Assembly (NCBI GenBank): GCA_025459245.1
Contig: JALOQZ010000002.1
Coordinates: forward strand, 1 to 44,949
Origin: Pirellula sp.
Lineage (GTDB): Bacteria; Planctomycetota; Planctomycetia; Pirellulales; Pirellulaceae
Direction of reading: 5' to 3'
DNA length: 44,949 nt
Below the pieces are notes generated by a model. It was not told where the DNA came from. It saw only the letters and a program-made list of their open reading frames with translations, and did no database searches. Below are positions 9,966 to 18,116 of the stretch, piece after piece (the stretch's first letter is position 1; every line of letters begins with the position of its first letter). A program made the translations under genes and the position numbers.

Positions 9966-10532
9966 TCACGCAGCGCGGAATTGGCCGACAGACCACGACG
10001 CAGAGAATGGTAATGCTGCGGTGGACTGTGGGCCTTCGCTGGGTTCTGCCTGTTGTTCATTCAGCCAAAGCGGAAGCAATCGGATAGCCTCTACGACCGA
10101 TTCCGCCGTGTCCTTCAGAAAGACATCGATCACAACGAACTGGGTTTCTTTGCATTCCTTCACGCTGGGCCAATAAGCCTCGCTTTTGGCCATTTCCATA
10201 AACGTAAGGAAGCACCGAAGTTTATTGTTGCGATAGGCATGATGGATTGCTGAATAGTGCACGAGATCGACTTCATCCATACTTCGTCGCAATCCGGTTG
10301 GATAGCGAAGCGAGCTTTGGGAGAGGGTGGATGCGATATCCTCCGCGTGGGGAATTCCTCCCGACAGGAATCGCTGAAACTGATCCCAACCCTGCATCGT
10401 CTTGGTCGCGTAACTCTCGGCTCTGATTTCCATACGTGACATCCCTGTTCGTGCGTATCGTACCCGGAACTCATCCTTGAATTCCTTTGCCGCTCTGGAC
10501 AAGCATCGTGGTGGCTCAATCCGCAACCACAA
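9966..10532 (-). CDS. hypothetical protein
   Basis: 188 aa ORF between LuxR and amylase genes; composition plausible but no recognised motif and competing overlapping ORFs exist. Confidence 0.4.
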   Translation of the reverse strand: MWLRIEPPRCLSRAAKEFKDEFRVRYARTGMSRMEIRAESYATKTMQGWDQFQRFLSGGIPHAEDIASTLSQSSLRYPTGLRRSMDEVDLVHYSAIHHAYRNNKLRCFLTFMEMAKSEAYWPSVKECKETQFVVIDVFLKDTAESVVEAIRLLPLWLNEQQAEPSEGPQSTAALPFSASWSVGQFRAA

Positions 10533-10710
10533 TTTCTCAGGGAGTTACTCGCAAATAGAATGCCGGCCGACATTCAGGACAACATTTGGAAGCTTGGGAA
10601 GACTGCGTCGTGAGAGGGAGAGTCTAGGTAAACTTACCGGGAGCCACGCTGCAAAACGACTACGACAGGTCTGCATTAGGCAACGACAAATTGTCGTGGT
10701 GCCGATCGGT

Positions 10711-12174
10711 TTAGGTGTTATCCGTTTCTTCCAAAACGAGGAATTGCCAAGGCTGCAATTTGACAAGCATTCCGGGATTGAAGAGTTCTCCTCGATGAAA
10801 CTCGCGTGACTCGCCGCTCATGCAATCTTCGAAATGCACATGGCTCACACAATTTCGATCGATCGATAGGCGTACTCGCGCTTGCGACTCACAAGAGGAA
10901 TAGTTGACGATCACCAGCAAGTGTCTGAACTCGGGGTCCTTCCAGCGAAATGCCAGAATGTTTTCGAAGGTAGGGTCGCCGTCCCAAGCCGGTTTCGGAT
11001 CGATCAGCATCCATCGCCCTTGCTCAAAGATGTCCTTATTTAGAAGCTTTAGAAGACGCATGTAGAAGCTTTCGATATCAACATCGATAGCCTCCGCCCA
11101 ACGCCTCGTAACATGCGGGGAGATCTTGAGCTGCCTCCCCTCTAACTGGCCTTCGTGGAAAAACTTGAGGCCTTCCGAGAGATAGCAAAGTATCGCTGCC
11201 GCGAAGTGCTGCTGTTTGGAGAGACGGCTGGCAATACGAGGCTCGTCATGATTCTCTAGGAATCGAACAAGCTTTTGCTGATATTGCGAGTCCGCGAGCC
11301 AGTGCAAATGGATTGACCTCGGGGAATCGCGAAGGAGTCGATCGTACAAAATTTTGTCATAGCAATAGTCAAAACCAAGCTGCTGCAGATCCCACTCGCG
11401 ATTCCAGTAGACTTCGGCCATGAAACAAAACTCTGCGTGCGTCTTCTTTGCTTTTTTTATCGCGTCAGGCCAGAAGGGGAGGGCAGGGCGGTTCCACGTC
11501 TGCTGAAAGACATCCGGTAGAATCAGCATTGCCATGTCGCATCGTACGCCATCGCATAACGTGGCGATATGGGTCAACTCGTTCTCCATGCGTTGGATTA
11601 GATCCGGGCAGCTGTAGTCGAGCTGCGCGGTGTCGATCCAGCCAGGAAAATAAGGATCCCGCCCATGGGCGAATACTTGACCGCTAGGATGGCGAAAGAA
11701 GTTCTGGGGTTCCAGTTGAAGCTGCTCTTCTGTCCCTGTGATGAACAGGTTGGGTTCGGTCTCCAGTAGAGGGTGATCCAGGCTGACGTGGTTGGGAACA
11801 AAGTCGAGCATCAAGCGGAGGCCGCGAATTTGAAGTCGACTTCGGAGCCTCGCGAGCGCCTCGTTACCCCCAAGCGTTTCATGCACTCGGTAGCTCGTGA
11901 TCGCAAATCCTGAGCCCTCGATGTCGTCATCTTTCAAGTCCGGCAATGACGCTTGAAACTCTTGCCTCCAAGTCGCTTGCCTTCGTGATACTTGCTTCGA
12001 CGCCTCGCCGGTTTGCCAAACGCTAAGGAGCCAAATCCATTGGAATCCAAGAGATTGCCAGCGATCGAGATACTCGTCGGGCAAGTCATCCAGGGTTGCG
12101 GGACGACTGAGATCTGTTGAAAGCTCTCGTAGCAGCGCTCGTATGTTGACTTGATAAAGTGAGGTCATAGTCAT
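10711..12174 (-). CDS. alpha-amylase family glycoside hydrolase (GH13-like)
   Basis: 487 aa; GLRLMLDFVPNHVSLDHP, CDGVRCDMAMLI, FMAEVYW, RFLENHDEPRIAS correspond to GH13 conserved regions. Confidence 0.9.
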   Translation of the reverse strand: MTMTSLYQVNIRALLRELSTDLSRPATLDDLPDEYLDRWQSLGFQWIWLLSVWQTGEASKQVSRRQATWRQEFQASLPDLKDDDIEGSGFAITSYRVHETLGGNEALARLRSRLQIRGLRLMLDFVPNHVSLDHPLLETEPNLFITGTEEQLQLEPQNFFRHPSGQVFAHGRDPYFPGWIDTAQLDYSCPDLIQRMENELTHIATLCDGVRCDMAMLILPDVFQQTWNRPALPFWPDAIKKAKKTHAEFCFMAEVYWNREWDLQQLGFDYCYDKILYDRLLRDSPRSIHLHWLADSQYQQKLVRFLENHDEPRIASRLSKQQHFAAAILCYLSEGLKFFHEGQLEGRQLKISPHVTRRWAEAIDVDIESFYMRLLKLLNKDIFEQGRWMLIDPKPAWDGDPTFENILAFRWKDPEFRHLLVIVNYSSCESQARVRLSIDRNCVSHVHFEDCMSGESREFHRGELFNPGMLVKLQPWQFLVLEETDNT

Positions 12175-12194
12175 GCGAGGCTAGCAGCGAGGCG

Positions 12195-12917
12195 CTACCT
12201 CGTTAATAAACTTTGTGCGTGGGTGCGGAAATTATGAAACCAATCGAGCGCGGTTTGCGGTGTGTGAGGTACGTAGCCAAACCGCGACATGAGCCCTTCA
12301 TCATAGTAAGCGAGGACGCAAAGAATCGTCAAAAAGGAGTAGCTAAATAGATTAGCGATGCGGCTCTGCCCCCAAAACTTGAGCGCCGTTCCAAAACTGT
12401 GCTTGAACGTGTACCGCCCTCGTCGAAATTCGACCGACCATATTTCGTCGAGCAGGATGTGGGACATGAAACCGATGAAGATGGCCAATGTCTTGAAGAG
12501 CCGCAGGCTCATGTTGTCGCACGAACTGACCAGAAAAGCGAAGAGTGCGGCGGAAAGCGCCGCAGGAACGCTATGCCACATACCGCGGTGGACGGTATAG
12601 CGGCGAAAAAGTTCCGCGATCCCAAAGCGCAAAAAGAAATAGACACAGATCGTCGTCACCAGCATCATCTCGTGGCTCATCCCAATGCGGCGCAAGCGTT
12701 CGACCAAGAGCATAGGAATGACGGCGGAGGCGAATCCAATTGCTTCACGGAGCGGGATTCCAGAATCGCTATCCAAATCGGGAAGCATCCCGCTGACGCT
12801 GCAAAGGGCACCGCCGATGACGCAACTCTCGATCGACAACCCGGATTGGTAGCCACCCAGTCCGTAGAGAATGCCCGCGACCGTGCTTACCGTCATGTGA
12901 GTGCGAAAGTCTGCCAT
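12195..12917 (-). CDS. membrane-bound metal-dependent hydrolase (YdjM/DUF457-like)
   Basis: 240 aa; MADFRTHMTVS, GGALCSVSGMLPDLDSD, HRGMWHSVPAAL, SHILLDEIW with hydrophobic helices. Confidence 0.82.
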   Translation of the reverse strand: MADFRTHMTVSTVAGILYGLGGYQSGLSIESCVIGGALCSVSGMLPDLDSDSGIPLREAIGFASAVIPMLLVERLRRIGMSHEMMLVTTICVYFFLRFGIAELFRRYTVHRGMWHSVPAALSAALFAFLVSSCDNMSLRLFKTLAIFIGFMSHILLDEIWSVEFRRGRYTFKHSFGTALKFWGQSRIANLFSYSFLTILCVLAYYDEGLMSRFGYVPHTPQTALDWFHNFRTHAQSLLTR

Positions 12918-12963
12918 GGCCTTTTGTGCTTTGCTAGCAAAATGAAAACCGAATCCGGAGAGA

Positions 12964-13003
12964 GGGCAGGGGAGGGGAGATGCATATCAAAAGGGGAGGG
13001 GGG
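12964..13003 (+). repeat. KOPS-like GGGNAGGG cluster
   Basis: GGGCAGGGGAGGGG...GGGGAGGGGGG in the divergent intergenic region 12918-13088. Confidence 0.65.
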
Positions 13004-13088
13004 AGCGTAAGGTCGGTCGAGAAATAGAGAATGGGTATTTACGGAGATTGGGCAAAAACGATATAGTCCGCGCTCCCAATCAACAGCA

Positions 13089-13925
13089 GTGCAAAGGAAT
13101 GCGAGCATAATGCAAACGTACGACATCATCATGCTGATCGTGCTGGCAGCAACAACGATCTTCGGTGCAATAAAAGGATTTGCCTGGCAAGTGGCATCGT
13201 TGGCTTCCATCGTAGCAAGCTATTTTGTTGCTTATCATTTTCGCAATGATGTTGCCAAAATGATCAATGCCGATCCGCCTTGGAATTTATTCTTGGCGAT
13301 GTTGCTGCTCTATTTCGGATCTAGTTTCGTAATCTGGATGGCCTTTCGGCTCGTCAGCACTTCGATCGACAAAGTAAAGCTGCGAGAGTTTGACCGGCAC
13401 TTAGGTGCAGGTTTTGGTTTAATAAAAGGAATCCTCTTTTGTTTACTGATCACGATGTTTGCCATGTCGCTGCTTGGTCCTGCCCAGCAGCAGCGGATCG
13501 CTAACTCCAAAAGTGGGCTTTATATCAGTCGCATTTTGGCCAGCGCGGGCGGGTTGCTACCGGTTGAGATTAAGCAAGTCGTTGGGCCTTATATTCAAAA
13601 CGTAGAGCAGAAACTTCAGCAGAACCAATGGCCCGATGGGCAAGTGCCTGCCGGATATCCCGTTTCCGAGGCAGGGCAGGGGGGCTGGGGTGGGGCTTTG
13701 AATCCTAATGCAGGTAACAGCGGTTCCGGTGGATCGTGGTTCCAGCCGAGCGTTTCTGCACCTGAATCCAATGGAAGCTTATGGCCGCCATTAGGGGGGG
13801 CACAGCCAGCAGGGCAGGGGGGTGGGGTAACCTTCCCGAACCTTCCTGGTTTACCTACCGGCAATGCGAGCGGACAAAATTCAAGTGGCCAAACTGGCTG
13901 GCCTACCGACATCTTGCCTCGCTAA
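13089..13925 (+). CDS. CvpA-family membrane protein with Gly/Pro-rich C-terminal tail
   Basis: Start context MQTYDIIMLIVLAATTIFGAIKGFAWQVASLASIVASYFVAYHFRNDVA is typical of CvpA (true start probably the Met at MQTYD, 13110). Confidence 0.85.
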   Translation: MQRNASIMQTYDIIMLIVLAATTIFGAIKGFAWQVASLASIVASYFVAYHFRNDVAKMINADPPWNLFLAMLLLYFGSSFVIWMAFRLVSTSIDKVKLREFDRHLGAGFGLIKGILFCLLITMFAMSLLGPAQQQRIANSKSGLYISRILASAGGLLPVEIKQVVGPYIQNVEQKLQQNQWPDGQVPAGYPVSEAGQGGWGGALNPNAGNSGSGGSWFQPSVSAPESNGSLWPPLGGAQPAGQGGGVTFPNLPGLPTGNASGQNSSGQTGWPTDILPR

Positions 13926-13936
13926 ACGTCATTCCT

Positions 13937-15208
13937 TCATTGGCCATTTCGAAGGCTGGCTGCGAGTGCGAACAAGGCGAATGTTCCGAGCCAGTGCTCA
14001 CCTTCATAGTGGCCGCTAAAAACATATCGAAATCCGACTCTCGCATGATCTCGCGCGGATTCATGAAGCTTCATTCCCAAGGGATCGGAATTGGCGAGGG
14101 ACTTTGCGATCCCAAGCATGCACCACGCGCGAGAGAAATCGAGTCCAGCCAGGTGCACCAATTTGCCATCGGTTACATCGCTGACTTCGACAGGTTGAAG
14201 AAGTTTTGAGCTTCGAGATGCCTCACTTCGGTCGTGGACTTGATCCAGCTCAGGCAGGAATGCGCGAAGCCATGGAGCAAACTCGGCGGGCGTAAGTATG
14301 CGTCGCATCAAATCGGCTTCGTTGAGTGTCGGAGAAAAGAAGTCTTCGCCTGAAGGTTCGAATGCGGCGTTCGCAGCTCGGTCTTGAAGGTAGAACGTGC
14401 GCGCCCGTGTCTGGATCAAGGACAGGAAGCGGTCATCTCGAACGGCTTTGGCATAGTCGACTGCCAGTCCGAGGGCGAAGGCGGTATCGGGATGGACGCC
14501 GGTGCGAATTGGAAACGAGAGGCGAGGCAAGTAGTCGGTGGTGAGTTCGACGATCTTGTTTTCAAGGGGTCGAATCGCTTTGCGCCAAAGGCGAGCGTCC
14601 GCATCGTCGAAGGAGTGGAGTTCCGCGGCGAGTTGCAGCAACCACGCCCAGCCGTACATACGTTCGAACGACCGATTCTCTTTTGAGTCGAAGTACTTTG
14701 CTTCGGCGAGCAAATTCGCTTCGGTGAGACTTGTTGTAAGTTTTTGTCGCGAGAGCGAGACCAAGGGATGGTTTGGATTGTGGCGGAGCAGGTGGACCAA
14801 GACCCAATGGCCGTGGACGCTGCTATGCCAGTCGAAGCATCCGTAGAAGGATGGGTGCATCTGTTTGGGGGACAGGACGTCTTCCGGTCCACGCATGACT
14901 TGGCTCGGTTTATTCGGGTATTCCCGATCAATCCCGGATAGGGCGAGTTGCGCGATTGCGGCGGCTTGCGCGTCTGAGAGCCGGCTTCCCAGTTCCGGAA
15001 GTGGAGGGGAGGGCGGATCATCGGAGGGTAGGGCGGGGGTGTCGAGGATTGTCCCGGCGGAGAGTGCGAGTGCGGTCGTTAGGCAAAAGTGGCGGCGGCT
15101 AGGGTGAGTGGAAGCCAGAAGTTCTTCCCAGCGTTCTCGAGATGACGGTGGCTCGCGGAGATTGGTGACGTGAATCGGTCGTCGTGTGTAGCGTCGATTG
15201 GGGAGCAT
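13937..15208 (-). CDS. DUF2891-like secreted protein
   Basis: LSDAQAAAIAQLALSGIDREYPNKPSQVMRGPEDVLSPKQMHPSFYGCFDWHSSVHGHW. ORF track extends to 15730, but the upstream part crosses the dif-like and repeat region; Met at 15208 followed by a signal peptide is preferred. Confidence 0.8.
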   Translation of the reverse strand: MLPNRRYTRRPIHVTNLREPPSSRERWEELLASTHPSRRHFCLTTALALSAGTILDTPALPSDDPPSPPLPELGSRLSDAQAAAIAQLALSGIDREYPNKPSQVMRGPEDVLSPKQMHPSFYGCFDWHSSVHGHWVLVHLLRHNPNHPLVSLSRQKLTTSLTEANLLAEAKYFDSKENRSFERMYGWAWLLQLAAELHSFDDADARLWRKAIRPLENKIVELTTDYLPRLSFPIRTGVHPDTAFALGLAVDYAKAVRDDRFLSLIQTRARTFYLQDRAANAAFEPSGEDFFSPTLNEADLMRRILTPAEFAPWLRAFLPELDQVHDRSEASRSSKLLQPVEVSDVTDGKLVHLAGLDFSRAWCMLGIAKSLANSDPLGMKLHESARDHARVGFRYVFSGHYEGEHWLGTFALFALAASLRNGQ

Positions 15209-15355
15209 GTATATATAAAGTTTCGGGTTAGAGATTGCGTAATCGATACCGTTTGCCGGTCCGGAGAAGACGACGCAGCCCGGATAGTTTACCGAGAAAT
15301 CGGAATGGCTCGGCCAAGTTGTCCGCAGGGCAAAGGGCTTTTTCCCCACAACCGA

Positions 15356-15383
15356 ACGTCCGATAATGTTTCTTATGTTCGGT
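15356..15383. other. dif: putative chromosomal dif site (XerC/XerD recombination site)
   Basis: ACGTCCGATAA TGTTTC TTATGTTCGGT: 11-bp arm, 6-bp spacer, 11-bp arm. Shares inner ATAATGT and TTATGTT with E. coli dif (GGTGCGCATAATGTATATTATGTTAAAT); sits in a non-coding gap near the GGGNAGGG polarity switch. Confidence 0.75.
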
Positions 15384-15442
15384 TCGAATTGCAGGAATGC
15401 CTGGGTTTTTGAGGGGTTTGAGCGATTGCTACCGCTTTCGCC

Positions 15443-15584
15443 GAGCGAAATGCGACGTTGATTTTCGCGTTGGATCAGGGCTCCAGTTGCCCGCAAGAAT
15501 GCGAAACCGGAGCGGACGCTCCACGGTCGATTCACTATTTCGGCGGAGCGAAATGGGACAAAACCGCCAGAGCGAAATGCGACA
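15443..15584 (-). mobile_element. IS21-family-like multi-repeat end remnant
   Basis: Three same-orientation copies of GAGCGAAATGSGAC(A) at 15443-15456, 15546-15560 and 15570-15584 (the last two spaced 24 bp); reverse complement begins TGTCGCATTTCGCTC. No transposase ORF. Confidence 0.4.
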
Positions 15585-15779
15585 AAGGTGCAGCATGCGA
15601 GCGTAACGTTATGTGACCAAGATGCAGGACGCGGAAGGGAATGGATGGCGCGGTCGCTCCCCTGCTCCGGTTCGCCCCCCCTGCTCTTGCCTGCCCCTCC
15701 CGTCGACCCTACAACGGATACGTCGGTCACCCCTTCCTAATCCGAATTCTCCCCCCAACCCGGAAAGCTTCGCAGCCCC

Positions 15780-16727
15780 ATGCGGCCACTCGTGCTTCCT
15801 GTCGCATCCGCCCTCGTCGCGCTGGGCGCCGCTGGAGCCGCTCTCCGGATCGCCAGTTGGAACGCTCCCGATCTTCCAATCGATCAACTGCCGGGAATGG
15901 TCCTTTTCGCACCTGTATCGATCGTAGCGATTTGGATGGGTTGGCGATCTGTTGCGTGCAAACATGAGACGCTGGTCCTCCTTGCGGTCTTGCTCCTGAC
16001 GTTCGGCCAGTGGAACGCGATCATGCTCTGGGGGTTGCCTTGGTCGGCCATCCCGTCCGCTCTCGGGATCAACGCCATCCACTGGGGGCTATTCCTGATT
16101 GCCGGAGGTACTGCCGCAAGCTTTCTTCGGTCCGTGTTCTGTGTCGGGATTCGCTCCATCGCTGAACGCTCCGAGGACCGTCGAAGACAACCGATGCAGT
16201 TCTCGTTGCGGCAAGTCTTCTGGTTTTCGATTCTCGCTTGCTTGGTCGCCTTGTTTTACAAGTCGCAAGTTCTCGATCGACCTGATCACCTATTTCGCTC
16301 CGCTTGGTATGAGATCTTTCCAAGCGACCAGCGGACGATCGTCTCAGGTGCAGTTGGTGGTTTCCTGGTGCCGGTCTGCTGGCTCGCCGTTTGGGCTTCA
16401 CTCCGTATGAAGAGCTGGCGGCTGGCTTGTTGCGTTCTCTTGGTCCCGCTTTTTGCAGTTCTTCGTGCAGGGGCAGGGGGGCTCTACTGGGATACGCCCG
16501 TCTTCGCCGTTGGAACCGATGTGCTCCAGTCGGATCTCAGGTTGCCAAGTTATGAATCGCTTTGGATGAAGCTTTCCATCCCGGCTGCACTCACGCAACC
16601 AAGTTGGAAGACGTGGTTGCTCGAAGCTTCCGTGCAGTTGCTCTTGATCCTCCTTTCCGTGCGATGGCTGCACATGGCCGGCTATGAACTATCCCGCTCC
16701 CCCCTGCCCTGCCCCAAAGTCGACTGA
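15780..16727 (+). CDS. hypothetical multi-pass membrane protein
   Basis: 315 aa, many hydrophobic helices (MRPLVLPVASALVALGAAGAALRIASW...). Confidence 0.7.
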   Translation: MRPLVLPVASALVALGAAGAALRIASWNAPDLPIDQLPGMVLFAPVSIVAIWMGWRSVACKHETLVLLAVLLLTFGQWNAIMLWGLPWSAIPSALGINAIHWGLFLIAGGTAASFLRSVFCVGIRSIAERSEDRRRQPMQFSLRQVFWFSILACLVALFYKSQVLDRPDHLFRSAWYEIFPSDQRTIVSGAVGGFLVPVCWLAVWASLRMKSWRLACCVLLVPLFAVLRAGAGGLYWDTPVFAVGTDVLQSDLRLPSYESLWMKLSIPAALTQPSWKTWLLEASVQLLLILLSVRWLHMAGYELSRSPLPCPKVD

Positions 16728-16768
16728 GGGTCAGCGTATCGCCTTGTTCTGCCCCCCCTGCCCCGCCC
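16698..16768 (-). repeat. KOPS-like GGGNAGGG cluster (minus strand)
   Basis: CCCCCCTGCCCTGCCCC and CCCCCCCTGCCCCGCCC; CCCTGCCC at 16702, 16707 and 16756. Confidence 0.65.
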
Positions 16769-16820
16769 TTCATTCAGCGATGTTACATTGATCTTCTGTC
16801 AATCCAGCAACTCACTTATC

Positions 16821-16884
16821 GCCTATCCGAAAGCCATCGAGAACCGAGGCTAGCGCCGAGCGGACTTATGGATTTCCGATAGGC
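16821..16884. repeat. interspersed inverted-repeat element, copy A
   Basis: Ends GCCTATCCGAAA / TTTCCGATAGGC; core GAACCGAGGCTAGCGCCGAGCGGACTTATGGA shared with copies at 19221 and 35585. Confidence 0.7.
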
Positions 16885-16904
16885 ACTCAAAAGGAACCAA
16901 AAGA

Positions 16905-18116
16905 ATGCCTCTCCTCAATCGCCGAACCGTCGCAAAGCAACTTGTGCTCGCCGGCATTGCAAGCCGCTGCACCTTGTCTGGCGATCACAGTGTCTCCAGC
17001 TTATTTGCATCCGACAATTCACTTGTACCACACATCCCTTCTGTGCGCGAAGCGATGGAAGGATTTGTGAAGGCCAAAGAGATTCCCGGTGCGGTTACGC
17101 TCGTTGCATCTTCTGAGAAACTCTTGCATCTCGACGCTTCCGGCTATTCGGATCTCGGCAGCGGAAAGGCTTTGCAAACCAGCGATATCTTTTGGATCGC
17201 ATCGATGACCAAGCCGATGACGGGCGTATGTGTCATGATGCTCGTTGAGGCAGGCAAGCTTCGGCTTGATGCCCCGATCAGCGAATACTTGCCCGAGATG
17301 AAGAACCTTGCTTTGAACGATGGTACCCCTGCTCGAATCACGCTCAAGCATCTATTGACGCATACTTCGGGGATGGCAGAGCTGCCCGCTGGCGAAGCTT
17401 ACTCGTCGAAGAATCTTAAAGAGGCTGCGGCTCGCTATGCGAAGGTCAAGGTTCTATTTGAACCAGGTTCGAAATGGCAATACAGTCAAACGTCGATCAA
17501 TACCGCAGCTTGTATTGTGGAAGCCGTTTCGGGCAAGCCGTTCGATGTTTTCCTCGAGGAGAAGATCTGCAAGCCGCTTGGAATGAAGGATACGAGTTTC
17601 TATCTCTCGGAATCCCAGGTGCAACGACTTGCTAAATCCTACCGAAGAACGGAGCAGGGGGAGTTGGTTGAAGCGGCGATTGGTTTGTTGGGGGGAAAGA
17701 AACCAACGGACCGAGATCGCATGCCTGCGGCCAATGGCGGATTATTTTCGACCGCCGAAGATTATGCCCGTTTTGCGCGAATGCTATTGCGCAAGGGAGA
17801 GCTGGAGGGAGTTCGAATCCTTTCACCCGAGAGCGTGGCAACATTCTCAGCTCCCTCAGCTGGCGATGTTGTCACTGGTTTCACACCCGGCAATACTTGG
17901 GGGATTGGCTGCTGTATCGTCCGAGAACCTCAAGGGGTATCGAAGGACTTGTCGCCCGGGAGCTACGGGCATGGTGGGGCGTATGGCACGCAGGCTTGGA
18001 TCGATCCTGTAAAGGACCGATGCTTTGTTTTGATGACGCAGCGAGCCAACTTTCCGAATTCCGATGCGTCGGATGTTCGCAAAGCTTTTCAAGAGAAAGC
18101 GGCGCAAGCTCTCTAG
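16905..18116 (+). CDS. serine hydrolase (class C beta-lactamase / penicillin-binding protein-like)
   Basis: 403 aa; SxxK motif IASMTKPMTG, YxN-like YSQTSIN, HGGAYGTQ. Confidence 0.92.
   Translation: MPLLNRRTVAKQLVLAGIASRCTLSGDHSVSSLFASDNSLVPHIPSVREAMEGFVKAKEIPGAVTLVASSEKLLHLDASGYSDLGSGKALQTSDIFWIASMTKPMTGVCVMMLVEAGKLRLDAPISEYLPEMKNLALNDGTPARITLKHLLTHTSGMAELPAGEAYSSKNLKEAAARYAKVKVLFEPGSKWQYSQTSINTAACIVEAVSGKPFDVFLEEKICKPLGMKDTSFYLSESQVQRLAKSYRRTEQGELVEAAIGLLGGKKPTDRDRMPAANGGLFSTAEDYARFARMLLRKGELEGVRILSPESVATFSAPSAGDVVTGFTPGNTWGIGCCIVREPQGVSKDLSPGSYGHGGAYGTQAWIDPVKDRCFVLMTQRANFPNSDASDVRKAFQEKAAQAL

Noticed and set aside
15356-15383. Integron attI/attC or phage attachment site
   Set aside because: No integrase, cassette ORFs or GTTRRRY/RYYYAAC attC pairs seen; 11-6-11 geometry and KOPS-like polarity favour dif. 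Not fully excluded without genome context.
13937-15730. 597-aa ORF as full-length protein
   Set aside because: Residues upstream of Met at 15208 translate the dif-like and IS-end repeat sequence and look non-coding; the DUF2891 gene probably starts at 15208.
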